NCBI GenBank assembly: GCA_958402445.1
Contig: CATXTO010000017.1
Span: 1 to 41,879 of the forward strand
Direction of reading: 5' to 3'
DNA: 41,879 nucleotides
Source of the DNA: an uncultured Eubacteriales bacterium
Lineage (GTDB): Bacteria; Bacillota; Clostridia; Oscillospirales; Oscillospiraceae
Below the pieces are notes generated by a model that had not been told where the DNA came from, did no database searches, and was given only the letters and a program-made list of their open reading frames with translations. Positions within the stretch are counted from its first letter, which is position 1; each line of letters begins with the position of its first letter. The translations under genes and the position numbers were made by a program. This document shows, piece after piece, positions 34,315-41,879 of this stretch.

Positions 34315-35988
34315 ATGGCATTTAAAACCGACATCGAAATTGCACAGGAAACTCCCATGCAGCCCATCACGGAGGTCGCCAAGACCGCCGGCGTGGACGA
34401 AAAGTATCTGGAGCAGTACGGCAAATACAAGGCCAAGGTAGACTACAGCATCCTCAACGAGGTTAAGCGGCCTGACGGTAAGCTGGTTCTCGTGACCGCC
34501 ATTAACCCCACGCCTGCTGGGGAAGGCAAGACCACTACCACGGTGGGCCTGGCTGACGGTATGCGGAAAATCGGCAAAAACGTACTCGTTGCTTTGCGGG
34601 AGCCCTCTCTGGGCCCTGTGTTCGGTGTAAAGGGCGGCGCAGCCGGCGGCGGTTACGCACAGGTAGTCCCCATGGAGGACATCAACCTGCACTTCACGGG
34701 CGACTTCCATGCCATCGGCGCGGCCAATAACCTGTTGGCTGCCATGCTGGATAATCACGTTTACCAGGGTAACGCCTTGGGCATCGACCCCCGCCGGATT
34801 ACCTGGCGCCGCTGCGTGGATATGAACGACCGGCAGCTGCGGTTCGTGGTGGACGGCCTGGGCGGCAAAGCCAACGGTACGCCTCGGGAGGATGGCTATG
34901 ATATCACCGTAGCCTCTGAGATCATGGCGGTTCTGTGCCTGGCTTCGGATATCACCGACCTGAAAGCCCGTCTGGCCCGCCTGGTGGTGGCCTATACATA
35001 TGAGGGAAAACCCATCACCGCTGGAGATCTGAAGGCGCAGGGCGCGATGGCGGCCCTGCTGAAGGACGCCCTGAAGCCCAATCTGGTTCAGACGCTGGAG
35101 CACACCCCCGCGTTTGTCCACGGCGGCCCCTTTGCCAACATTGCCCATGGCTGCAACTCCGTCACCGCCACCAAGATTGCCATGCGGCTGTCGGATTACA
35201 CCATCACCGAGGCCGGTTTCGGCGCGGACCTGGGCGCGGAGAAATTCCTGGACATTAAGTGCCGGATGGCTGGCCTGAAGCCCTCCTGCGTGGTTCTGGT
35301 GGCCACGGTCCGCGCTCTGAAATACAATGGCGGCGTGCCCAAGGCCGAGACCTCCAATGAGAATCTGGAGGCGTTGGAGAAGGGCCTGCCCAACCTGCTG
35401 CAGCATGTGGGCAACATCACAAAAGTTTACAAGCTGCCCTGCGTGGTGGCTATCAACCGCTTCCCCTTCGACACCGAGGCGGAGCTGGCTCTGGTGGAAC
35501 GCAAGTGCAAGGAGCTGGGCGTGAACGTGGCGCTGTCCGAGGTTTGGGCCAAGGGCGGCGAAGGCGGCGTGGCGCTGGCCAGAGAAGTGGTGCGCCTGTG
35601 CGACGAGCCCAATGATTTCACCTTCTCATATGAGCTGGACCTGCCTATCAAGGATAAGATTGAGGCCATTGTCAAGAAGATTTATCATGGCGACGGCGTG
35701 ACCTTCACCGCCAATGCCGAGAAGCAGATCAAGACCCTCACCGAGCTGGGCTATGATAAGATGCCCATCTGCATGGCCAAGACCCAGTATTCCTTCTCCG
35801 ACGACCCGGCTAAGCTGGGCGCGCCCAAGGACTTCACCGTCACTGTCCGAAACGTAAAGGTTTCCGCCGGCGCCGGCTTCCTGGTGGCCCTGACCGGCGA
35901 GATTATGACCATGCCCGGACTGCCCAAGGTTCCCGCCGCCGAGCGGATCGACGTGGACGAGAACGGCAAGATCTCCGGCCTGTTCTAA
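34315..35988 (+). CDS. fhs: Formate-tetrahydrofolate ligase (formyl-THF synthetase)
   Basis: 557 residues, the usual length. It makes 10-formyl-THF from formate, THF and ATP, the first folate step of the methyl branch. The ATP-binding loop TPAGEGKTTTTVGL, the PSLGPVFGVKGGAAGGGYAQV block, and the GDFHAIGAANNLL signature are intact. AAGGAGAAATAAATT precedes the ATG. It is first in a group with fchA, folD and a formate channel. Confidence 0.97.
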   Translation: MAFKTDIEIAQETPMQPITEVAKTAGVDEKYLEQYGKYKAKVDYSILNEVKRPDGKLVLVTAINPTPAGEGKTTTTVGLADGMRKIGKNVLVALREPSLGPVFGVKGGAAGGGYAQVVPMEDINLHFTGDFHAIGAANNLLAAMLDNHVYQGNALGIDPRRITWRRCVDMNDRQLRFVVDGLGGKANGTPREDGYDITVASEIMAVLCLASDITDLKARLARLVVAYTYEGKPITAGDLKAQGAMAALLKDALKPNLVQTLEHTPAFVHGGPFANIAHGCNSVTATKIAMRLSDYTITEAGFGADLGAEKFLDIKCRMAGLKPSCVVLVATVRALKYNGGVPKAETSNENLEALEKGLPNLLQHVGNITKVYKLPCVVAINRFPFDTEAELALVERKCKELGVNVALSEVWAKGGEGGVALAREVVRLCDEPNDFTFSYELDLPIKDKIEAIVKKIYHGDGVTFTANAEKQIKTLTELGYDKMPICMAKTQYSFSDDPAKLGAPKDFTVTVRNVKVSAGAGFLVALTGEIMTMPGLPKVPAAERIDVDENGKISGLF

Positions 35989-36001
35989 GCGAAACAGCCC
36001 C

Positions 36002-36270
36002 GATGCCCGGCGGCGCATCCGCCGCCGGGCATCCCAGGTTGTCGAAAACTCCCTGCGGGGCTTTTTGACAAAAGGATTGCAGTTTACTGCGTGCATGTTT
36101 TGTGTGCTGTCGGCATACAAAACATATACTTGCAGCCTGAGCGGTATTTCCTGCCACGCACATGTCGCGGCAGGAAATGATGAGAACCTCCTTCGCGCCT
36201 GCGGGCGCGAACTCTGCGAGGCTTTATCGGCAGACTGCGATACCCGGCGGCGCATCCGCCGCCGGGTATC
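36002..36270. repeat. Structured element with duplicated flanking hairpins (family R4), copy B
   Basis: Left hairpin 36002-36033 (GATGCCCGGCGGC, loop GCATCC, inverted arm) returns at 36239-36270 as GATACCCGGCGGC with the matching change in the other arm, a compensatory pair. These hairpins are unlike those of copy A. The ~200-nt core (36040-36230) matches copy A, with the same stems kept by different bases. It lies between fhs and fchA. A further small hairpin (TTCCGC/GCGGAA) is at 36272-36288. Confidence 0.8.
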
Positions 36271-36370
36271 CTTCCGCTTTTAGCGGAAAAGCTGCAGCGG
36301 ATTCGCGATATCCGCAGACGTATTGCGTGTTCTGCCGCGGACCATTGATCAACAGGAAGGAGTTCTTCCC

Positions 36371-36985
36371 ATGGATATGACCAACGAATCCTGCCGCAAA
36401 TTTGTGGAGGTTCTGGCCTCCAACGCACCTACGCCTGGGGGCGGGGGCGCCGCCGCTCTGGTGGGCGCCGTGGGGACCGCCCTGGGCAATATGGTGGGTT
36501 CCCTGACGGTGGGAAAGAAAAAATACGCCGCCGTGGAGGCGGAGATTCTGGCGCTTAAGGCCCGGTGCGACTGCCTGCAAACCGAGCTTTTGGATTTGGT
36601 TAAGCAGGACGCAGACGGTTTTGAGCCCCTGGCCAAGGCCTATGGCATTCCCAAAGACGACCCCAACCGGGCCGCTATTCTGGAAAAGGCCACCATTGAC
36701 GCCTGCGCTGTACCCATGAAGATTATGGAGACGTGCTGTGAGGCCCTGGACTGCATCCAGATTTTTGCGGAGAAGGGTTCTCGTCTGGCTGTTTCAGACG
36801 CCGGCTGCGGCGCCGTGTGCTGCAAGGCGGCCCTGCAAAGTGCCAGTTTGAACGTCTTTATCAACACCAAGAGCATGGCAGACCGGGAACTGGCTCAGCA
36901 GTTCAATGACCGGGCAAATGCCATGCTGGACCGCTACTGCCGCTCGGCGGATGAGATTTTTGCCGCTGTTCGGGCGAATTTTTAA
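36371..36985 (+). CDS. fchA: Methenyl-THF cyclohydrolase / formiminotransferase-cyclodeaminase family
   Basis: 204 residues, all-helical cyclodeaminase family. N-terminal NAPTPGGGGAAALVGAVGTALGNMV is the conserved signature; Asp and Lys residues follow. In acetogens it converts 10-formyl-THF to 5,10-methenyl-THF. It is one of two possible cyclohydrolases here, next to a FolD whose cyclohydrolase motif is altered. AGGAAGGAG precedes the ATG 36371; the frame start at 36323 lacks a site. Confidence 0.92.
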   Translation: MDMTNESCRKFVEVLASNAPTPGGGGAAALVGAVGTALGNMVGSLTVGKKKYAAVEAEILALKARCDCLQTELLDLVKQDADGFEPLAKAYGIPKDDPNRAAILEKATIDACAVPMKIMETCCEALDCIQIFAEKGSRLAVSDAGCGAVCCKAALQSASLNVFINTKSMADRELAQQFNDRANAMLDRYCRSADEIFAAVRANF

Positions 36986-37003
36986 GGTTCGGAGGAGAAG
37001 ACC

Positions 37004-37861
37004 ATGGCAAAACAGCTGTTGGGCAAGGAGGTCACGGCGGCGCTGAACGCGGACCTGCAGGCCCGGGCGGCGGCCTTGCAAAGCAAGGGCGTGACGCCTA
37101 CCCTGGCCATTATCCGCTGCGGGGCGGACCCCAGCGACCTGAGCTATGAACGGGGGGCCACCAAGCGGGCCGAATTGATCGGCGTGCAGGTGAAAAAATT
37201 TGAGCTGCCCGGCGATGTGACCAAGGAAGCCCTTATTGACCAGATTGAGGCGGTGAACGCCGATGCCGGGATTCATGGCGTGCTGCTGTTCCGCCCCCTG
37301 CCCAAGCATCTGAAGCGGGAGCAGGATGAAATCTGCAATCATTTGGACCCCAAAAAGGACGTGGACGGCATGACCGACCTGTCCAATGCCGGCGTCTTTG
37401 CGGGAAAGAATCTGGGCTATGCGCCCTGCACCCCTGCCGCCTGTATGGAGATTCTGGACCATTACGGCATCGACTGCACGGGGAAAAAGGCGGTGGTCAT
37501 TGGCCGGAGTCTGGTGGTGGGAAAGCCCGCGGCCATGATGCTGCTGGGGAAAAACGCCACCGTGACCGTATGCCACACCAGGACGGTGGACGTGGCCGCG
37601 GTAGCCCGGGAGGCCGACATTTTGGTCTCCGCCGCTGGGGTCCTGCGTTCCCTGACCAAGGATTTCGTTCGGCCCGGACAGATCGTCATTGACGTTTCCA
37701 TTAACTGGGACGAGGCCAAGGGCGGCATTGCAGGCGACGCGGTGTACGACGAGGTGGAGCCCATTGTGGAGGCCATCACCCCGGTGCCCGGCGGCGTGGG
37801 CAGCGTCACTACCTCCGTGCTCATCAAACACGTTATTGAGGCGGCGGAGCGCACCCTGTAG
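37004..37861 (+). CDS. folD: Methylene-THF dehydrogenase (FolD family, altered cyclohydrolase motif)
   Basis: 285 residues. Rossmann domain with VVIGRSLVVGKPAAMMLL and the PVPGGVGSVTTSVL end typical of FolD; PCTPAACMEIL and KDVDGMTDLSN are also conserved. It reduces 5,10-methenyl-THF to methylene-THF with NAD(P)H. The usual VQLPLP motif, whose Gln takes part in cyclohydrolysis, reads LLFRPLP, and the YxxxK motif is replaced by SYERGATKR, so dehydrogenase-only activity is likely (inference). FchA, 18 bp upstream, would do the cyclohydrolase step. GGAGGAGAAGACC precedes the ATG. Confidence 0.93.
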   Translation: MAKQLLGKEVTAALNADLQARAAALQSKGVTPTLAIIRCGADPSDLSYERGATKRAELIGVQVKKFELPGDVTKEALIDQIEAVNADAGIHGVLLFRPLPKHLKREQDEICNHLDPKKDVDGMTDLSNAGVFAGKNLGYAPCTPAACMEILDHYGIDCTGKKAVVIGRSLVVGKPAAMMLLGKNATVTVCHTRTVDVAAVAREADILVSAAGVLRSLTKDFVRPGQIVIDVSINWDEAKGGIAGDAVYDEVEPIVEAITPVPGGVGSVTTSVLIKHVIEAAERTL

Positions 37862-37962
37862 ACATTTTTTGCAAGCGGCGCATCGCCGCTTCCCGGCGGA
37901 GCGGCTCCGTCGGGTCCCGGCATACGCCGCCATCCTTTCAAAATCAGAAAGAGAGTGAGCGT

Positions 37963-38787
37963 ATGAATCTGTTTAGCGCAGCGGAAACTGCGAACAACTA
38001 TTCCGCCGCCGGTGCGGCGAAGACCAAGCTGCCTTTTTGGAAAATGCTGATTTTGGCCATTTTGGCCGGCATGCTCATCGGCTTTCCCTCCGCAGTGACC
38101 AATATGGCGTGCTACACCCAGACCTCCAACAGCGTAAGCCGGATTATATCTGGAGTGCTGTTTGCTTTTGGGCTGGGCACGGTGGTCCTCACGGGCGCAG
38201 AGCTCTTCACAGGCAATACCCTCATTACCATTTCGGTCCTGGACAAAAAGGCAAAGCTCACGGGGATGCTCCGGAACTGGATTGTGGTGTACATCGGCAA
38301 CTTCATCGGCTCCATTTTTGTGGCGTTCCTCTGCGCCCAGTTTGGCTGGCTCAACGCAGCCAACGGCGACACGCCCAATGCCCTGGCAATTGCCACCATG
38401 AAAGTGGCCCAGGCCAAGATGACCATGCCCTTCTGGAATGCTTTCTTCATGGGCGTTTTGTGCAATATCCTGGTGACCTTGGGCGTTTTGCTGTCCCTGT
38501 CTGCCAAGGATTTTACCGGGCGGATTTTGGGCGCCTGGATTCCTGTGATGTTCTTCGTGGTTTGTGGGTTTAACCACTCCATTGCCGACATGACCTATTG
38601 CACCATGGGCCTGTTCGCGAAAAATGTCTACGCTGAGGGAGCGGCCTTTACCCAGCTCACCTGGGGCAATTATTTTGCCGGAAACATGCTTCCTGTAACC
38701 CTGGGGAATATCCTGGGGGGTTGCATGGTGGGCTTCATCATGTGGTTCTGCTATGTACGGAAGGCGGAGGCCAAGAAGAAAAAATAA
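37963..38787 (+). CDS. Formate/nitrite transporter family channel
   Basis: 274 residues with six membrane segments and the FNT half-helix motifs: segments near 27-55, 62-90, 103-130, 160-185, 190-213 and 237-262, and the GFNHSIADM loop. FNT pentamers pass formate, nitrite or hydrosulfide. The location right behind fhs-fchA-folD makes formate the likely substrate, supplying (or releasing) the one-carbon unit. AGAAAGAGAGTGAGC precedes the ATG. The gap from folD holds only GC-rich hairpins. Confidence 0.88.
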   Translation: MNLFSAAETANNYSAAGAAKTKLPFWKMLILAILAGMLIGFPSAVTNMACYTQTSNSVSRIISGVLFAFGLGTVVLTGAELFTGNTLITISVLDKKAKLTGMLRNWIVVYIGNFIGSIFVAFLCAQFGWLNAANGDTPNALAIATMKVAQAKMTMPFWNAFFMGVLCNILVTLGVLLSLSAKDFTGRILGAWIPVMFFVVCGFNHSIADMTYCTMGLFAKNVYAEGAAFTQLTWGNYFAGNMLPVTLGNILGGCMVGFIMWFCYVRKAEAKKKK

Positions 38788-38796
38788 CCTCATGTG

Positions 38797-38820
38797 AAAG
38801 GGAGCCGCAGGGCTCCCTTT
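38797..38820 (+). terminator. Terminator after the formate channel gene
   Basis: AAAGGGAGCC (38797-38806), GCAG, GGCTCCCTTT (38811-38820). It ends the folate-branch operon. Confidence 0.75.
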
Positions 38821-38981
38821 CGCGTTTAATTGAGCCAATTTTCCAAATTATGGGGATACTTGGAAAACGGCCCGCGAAATCCCCAGGCATATTTTGCCTG
38901 GGATTTCAAACCACGGAACGGAAAAAGAAATAAAAAGGTGGCATAATAGAATTCCCTTTCTGGGAGAATGATAGGAGCAGA

Positions 38982-39010
38982 TTGCTTTTTATAAAAAGAT
39001 GTGCTATCCT
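38982..39010 (+). promoter_or_regulatory. Candidate enolase promoter
   Basis: TTGCTT (38982-38987), 17 bp, TATCCT (39005-39010). Leader of about 75 nt to the ATG. No other gene is seen in 38821-39090. Confidence 0.45.
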
Positions 39011-39090
39011 ACAACTAGTTAGATAGGACTAATTTTGCGCGGAATCCTCCCCAGCCCGGCGGCGCTAGCTGGAGAGAGGACCCAGAAAGG

Positions 39091-40398
39091 ATGATGAACG
39101 GAATGCATTCCAGATCCATAACCTATGTGACGGGACGTGAGATCCTGGATTCCAGAGGAAATCCCACCGTGGAGGCGGAGGTCCGCTTGGCGGATGGGAC
39201 CATTGGCAGGGGCGCGGCGCCCAGCGGCGCCTCTACCGGAGCATTTGAGGCGCTGGAGCTGCGGGACCAGGAGCAGGGCCGCTTTGGCGGAAAGGGTGTA
39301 TTAAAGGCAGTAGGGCACATGAAAAAAGAGCTTTGCCAGGCGGTCCTCAATCTGGACGCAGCGGAGCTTGCGGCTGTGGACCAGGCTATGCTGGCGGCGG
39401 ACGGGACAAAGGATAAGTCCAGGCTGGGTGCCAACGCGATTCTGGCGGTTTCCATTGCCTGTGCCAGAGCAGCGTCCGCGTCGCTTCACCTGCCCCTGTA
39501 CCGCTTCCTCGGCGGCATCAGCGGCAACCGGCTCCCAGTGCCCATGATGAACATTTTAAATGGTGGCGTGCATGCGGCCAATACAGTGGATGTGCAGGAG
39601 TTTATGATTTTGCCTGTGGGCGCGGAAAGCTTCCGGGAGGGCCTTCGTTGGTGCACGGAGGTTTACCACAGCTTGGCTGCTCTGCTGCGGTCTCAGAGGC
39701 TGACCACCTCCGTAGGAGACGAGGGGGGCTTTGCCCCCGATTTGGACAGCGATGAGGAGGCGCTTCAGTGTATTCTGGAGGCGATCTCAAAAGCGGGCTA
39801 CAAACCCGGCGAGGAGTTTGTTTTGGCCATTGACGCCGCATCCAGCGAATGGAAGGCAGAGGCGCAGGGCCGGTACCGGCTTCCCAAGAGCGGAAGACAG
39901 CTTACGTCTGAGGAGCTAGTGGCCCATTGGAAGGACCTCTGCCAACACTATCCCATTTATTCCATTGAGGATGGGTTGGATGAGGAGGATTGGGCCGGCT
40001 GGCAGATGCTGACCAGGGAACTGGGAGACTGCGTTCAGCTGGTTGGCGACGATTTATTTGTCACCAATCCCACGCGCCTGGAGAAGGGAATTCGCTTGGG
40101 CTGCGGGAATTCCATTTTAATTAAGCTCAATCAGATTGGAACGGTGACCGAGACCCTGGAGGCCATTCGGATGGCGCATCATGCCGGCTATCGCGCCGTT
40201 GTCTCTCACCGTTCCGGCGAGACGGAAGACACCACCATTGCGGATTTAGCGGTGGCGCTGAACACTTGCCAGATTAAAACAGGCGCGCCTTGCCGGAGCG
40301 AGCGAGTTGCCAAGTACAATCGCCTCCTGCGGATTGAGGAAGAACTGGGGGAGAGCGCCAGATATCCGGGCTTTGACGCCTTCCGGGTCACCAGATAA
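39091..40398 (+). CDS. eno: Enolase (phosphopyruvate hydratase)
   Basis: 435 residues, normal length. Interconverts 2-phosphoglycerate and phosphoenolpyruvate in glycolysis. Motifs: SRGNPTVEAEV, GAPSGASTGAFEALELRD-type loop (here GAAPSGASTG), SVGDEGGFAPDL, VGDDLFVTN, the catalytic Lys in SILIKLNQIGT and SHRSGETEDTTIADLAVAL. The start is one of two consecutive ATG codons behind GAGAGGAC; an ATG four codons on is possible. Single gene with its own promoter. Confidence 0.96.
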   Translation: MMNGMHSRSITYVTGREILDSRGNPTVEAEVRLADGTIGRGAAPSGASTGAFEALELRDQEQGRFGGKGVLKAVGHMKKELCQAVLNLDAAELAAVDQAMLAADGTKDKSRLGANAILAVSIACARAASASLHLPLYRFLGGISGNRLPVPMMNILNGGVHAANTVDVQEFMILPVGAESFREGLRWCTEVYHSLAALLRSQRLTTSVGDEGGFAPDLDSDEEALQCILEAISKAGYKPGEEFVLAIDAASSEWKAEAQGRYRLPKSGRQLTSEELVAHWKDLCQHYPIYSIEDGLDEEDWAGWQMLTRELGDCVQLVGDDLFVTNPTRLEKGIRLGCGNSILIKLNQIGTVTETLEAIRMAHHAGYRAVVSHRSGETEDTTIADLAVALNTCQIKTGAPCRSERVAKYNRLLRIEEELGESARYPGFDAFRVTR

Positions 40399-40460
40399 GA
40401 CGCTAGGGCCAACCGAGAGCTGCCGGCCTCAATGGACTGGCGGCGGAAAGGAGGAATGAA

Positions 40461-41252
40461 ATGCAATCTCTGTTATGGGCCACTTTGGGTACGGGTTTTA
40501 CGTTCCTCATGACAACTCTGGGCGCGGCTATGGTTTTCTTTTTTCGAAAAACCGTCAAGGCCCAGGTCCAGCGGATCTTTCTGGGCTTTGCCGCGGGGGT
40601 GATGATTGCGGCTTCGGTCTGGAGCCTGCTAATTCCGGCGATTGAAGAGGCAAGCGCATCAGGTAAAATCGGCTGGATTCCCGCAGCGGGCGGATTTTTG
40701 TTCGGCGTTGTTTTTTTGATGGGGCTGGACGGATTGCTCCCGCACCTGCATTTGGACGCCGGAAGGCCCGAGGGCCTGCCCGCCTCCTGGAGGCGGACCA
40801 CGCTACTGATGCTGGCGGTCACGCTGCATAATATCCCAGAGGGGATGGCGGTTGGACTCTCTTTCGCCCTGGCCGCGCAGCACGGTGAGGACCCTGCAGC
40901 CGCGTCAGCAGCGGCAGCTCTTGCCCTGGGCATCGGCATTCAAAACTTCCCGGAGGGCGCAGCCATCTCTCTGCCTCTGCGGCAGGAGGGAATTTCTCCG
41001 GCGCGGTCTTTCCTATATGGCAGCTTGTCCGGCATTGTGGAGCCAATTTTTGGCATTCTCGTGGTGCTGATTGCCGGTACGATTCAACCGCTGATGCCTT
41101 GGCTGCTCTCCTTTGCCGCCGGCGCGATGCTGTATGTGGTGGTGGAGGAGCTGATCCCTGAGGCGCATTTGGGAGAGCATTCCAATGTGGGCACGCTGGG
41201 CGTCATGGCTGGATTTTTGATCATGATGATCCTGGATGTGGCCCTGGGGTGA
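40461..41252 (+). CDS. ZIP family metal transporter
   Basis: 263 residues with eight predicted membrane segments. Segments 4 and 5 hold the metal-site motifs HNIPEGMAVGLSFAL and NFPEGAAISLPLR; a short cytoplasmic loop between segments 3 and 4 has the usual His (LLPHLHLD). Imports zinc or a similar divalent metal. In an acetyl-CoA synthase genome a nickel or iron role is conceivable but nothing in the sequence shows it. AAAGGAGGAATGAA precedes the ATG; 62 bp after enolase, possibly co-transcribed. Confidence 0.9.
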   Translation: MQSLLWATLGTGFTFLMTTLGAAMVFFFRKTVKAQVQRIFLGFAAGVMIAASVWSLLIPAIEEASASGKIGWIPAAGGFLFGVVFLMGLDGLLPHLHLDAGRPEGLPASWRRTTLLMLAVTLHNIPEGMAVGLSFALAAQHGEDPAAASAAAALALGIGIQNFPEGAAISLPLRQEGISPARSFLYGSLSGIVEPIFGILVVLIAGTIQPLMPWLLSFAAGAMLYVVVEELIPEAHLGEHSNVGTLGVMAGFLIMMILDVALG

Positions 41253-41334
41253 AGGGAATAAATGTATGGCATGCTGTGCTCGCCTGCGGAATGTCCACAA
41301 GTCGTTCCCTACAGAGGTTTTCCGATATCGGGGC

Positions 41335-41536
41335 TGTAGGGCCGACCTGTGGTCGCCCGCTTGTATCATCCCACCGTCGCAGGTGCCTTCATAAAGAGAG
41401 GCGGCGGGCGAGCGCAGCACGCCTCATCGGGGCGAAGTCCGCTCCTGCTCCGGTGGCAGAATCTGCCGCCATCCGCACCGCTTCCTTGCCCCTCCTATCC
41501 AAACCGAACCCGCTGCCGCTGGGCTTCGGTTTGGAT
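41335..41536. repeat. Half unit of R1 followed by R2 copy 2
   Basis: TGTAGGGCCGACCTGTGGTC (R1 half unit, 41335-41360), then the R2 stretch (41428-41493, CACCGCTTCCTTGCCCC) and the hairpin CCAAACCGAA...TTCGGTTTGG followed by ATTTTATTTT (41500-41543), which also works as a terminator for the ZIP gene. No gene in 41253-41568. Confidence 0.6.
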
Positions 41537-41568
41537 TTTATTTTCGCCGGTTCTTTTCAATAACGGGA

Positions 41569-41879
41569 TGTAGGGGCGAGCTGTGCTCGCCCGCTGTGGG
41601 AATCCGCCGGTTTCGTAGGGTTTGGCGGGCGTGCAAAGCACGCCCCTACAGGATGTGTATCGACGTTGCGGCTGTAGGGGCGAGCTGTGCTCGCCCGCTG
41701 TGGGAATCCGCCAGTTTCGTAGGGTTTGGCGGGCGTGCAAAGCACGCCCCTACAGGATGTGTATCGATGTTGCGGCTGTAGGGGCGACCTGTGGTCGCCC
41801 GTCTGAATGCACCGCCGTCGTCGCGGGGTTGCGGGCGTGCAAAGCACGCCCCTACGGGATGTGTATCGACGCTGCGGAT
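41569..41879. repeat. Palindromic repeat R1, three tandem units with 104-bp period, running off the window
   Basis: Units start at 41569, 41673 and 41777. Units 1 and 2 are nearly identical; unit 3 has a different middle but the same ends. The left hairpin is GGGCGAGC-TGT-GCTCGCCC in units 1-2 and GGGCGACC-TGT-GGTCGCCC in unit 3, a paired change. The right hairpin GGGCGTGC-AAA-GCACGCCC is constant. The spacer GGATGTGTATCGAYGTTGCGGC links units. Confidence 0.9.

Noticed and set aside
29136..36270. R4 elements as minus-strand protein genes (similar peptides in both copies)
   Set aside because: The shared peptides reflect nucleotide similarity; the copies differ by indels out of frame, have no start signals and are better explained by stems.
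41569..41879. Regular tandem units that might be a CRISPR array
   Set aside because: Units are 104 bp, only three copies, the spacers are nearly identical and no cas gene is near; they are palindromic intergenic repeats.

Overview
The window looks like chromosomal DNA of an anaerobic, spore-forming Clostridia species. The gene content fits an Oscillospiraceae-type gut bacterium, but that placement is inferred from gene content and repeat style only. Supporting signs are a nearly complete set of Wood-Ljungdahl (acetyl-CoA pathway) genes, an oxygen-scavenging flavodiiron protein, a collagen-like spore-surface protein, Gram-positive ribosome binding sites (GGAGG) and many GC-rich palindromic intergenic repeats.

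Layout. Positions 1-6200 hold a minus-strand AI-2E-family permease, a flavodiiron-flavin reductase-rubredoxin fusion, and an overlapping mini-RNase III / RqcH pair. Positions 6200-9930 are decayed or accessory: a frameshifted small membrane protein divergent from a TetR regulator, a collagen-like protein, a broken glycosyltransferase start and a degraded serine-recombinase remnant. Positions 9930-18400 are minus-strand genes: an M13 metallopeptidase lipoprotein, a two-component system, mutM with a radical-SAM gene, and a MarR regulator with two nitroreductases. A second recombinase remnant (18606-19262), tRNA-Ser(CGA) and a Cys-rich small protein follow. A conserved-looking non-coding stretch (20083-20430) may be a structured RNA.

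Positions 20948-38820 form the core. The carbonyl part is metF, a CooC/AcsF-type nickel ATPase, acsD, an acsC-acsE gene fusion, a DUF3786 gene, acsB, acsV, a GyrI-like domain gene and a second DUF3786 gene. After an antisense SDR gene comes the folate part: fhs, fchA, folD and a formate/nitrite channel. Together they would take formate in, activate it on tetrahydrofolate, reduce it to methyl-THF, pass the methyl to the corrinoid protein and build (or cleave) acetyl-CoA at AcsB. No carbon monoxide dehydrogenase (acsA/cooS), formate dehydrogenase or metV is present in the window. Enolase and a ZIP metal transporter close the window.

Most unusual: (1) the corrinoid protein large subunit and its methyltransferase are one polypeptide joined by an Ala/Pro linker; (2) two copies of a ~200-nt multi-stem element, each bracketed by two near-identical hairpins that differ between the two loci, lie inside the acetyl-CoA pathway region (after acsB and after fhs); (3) FolD lacks the usual cyclohydrolase Gln motif while a dedicated cyclohydrolase gene lies beside it; (4) several palindromic repeat families show compensatory changes between copies.
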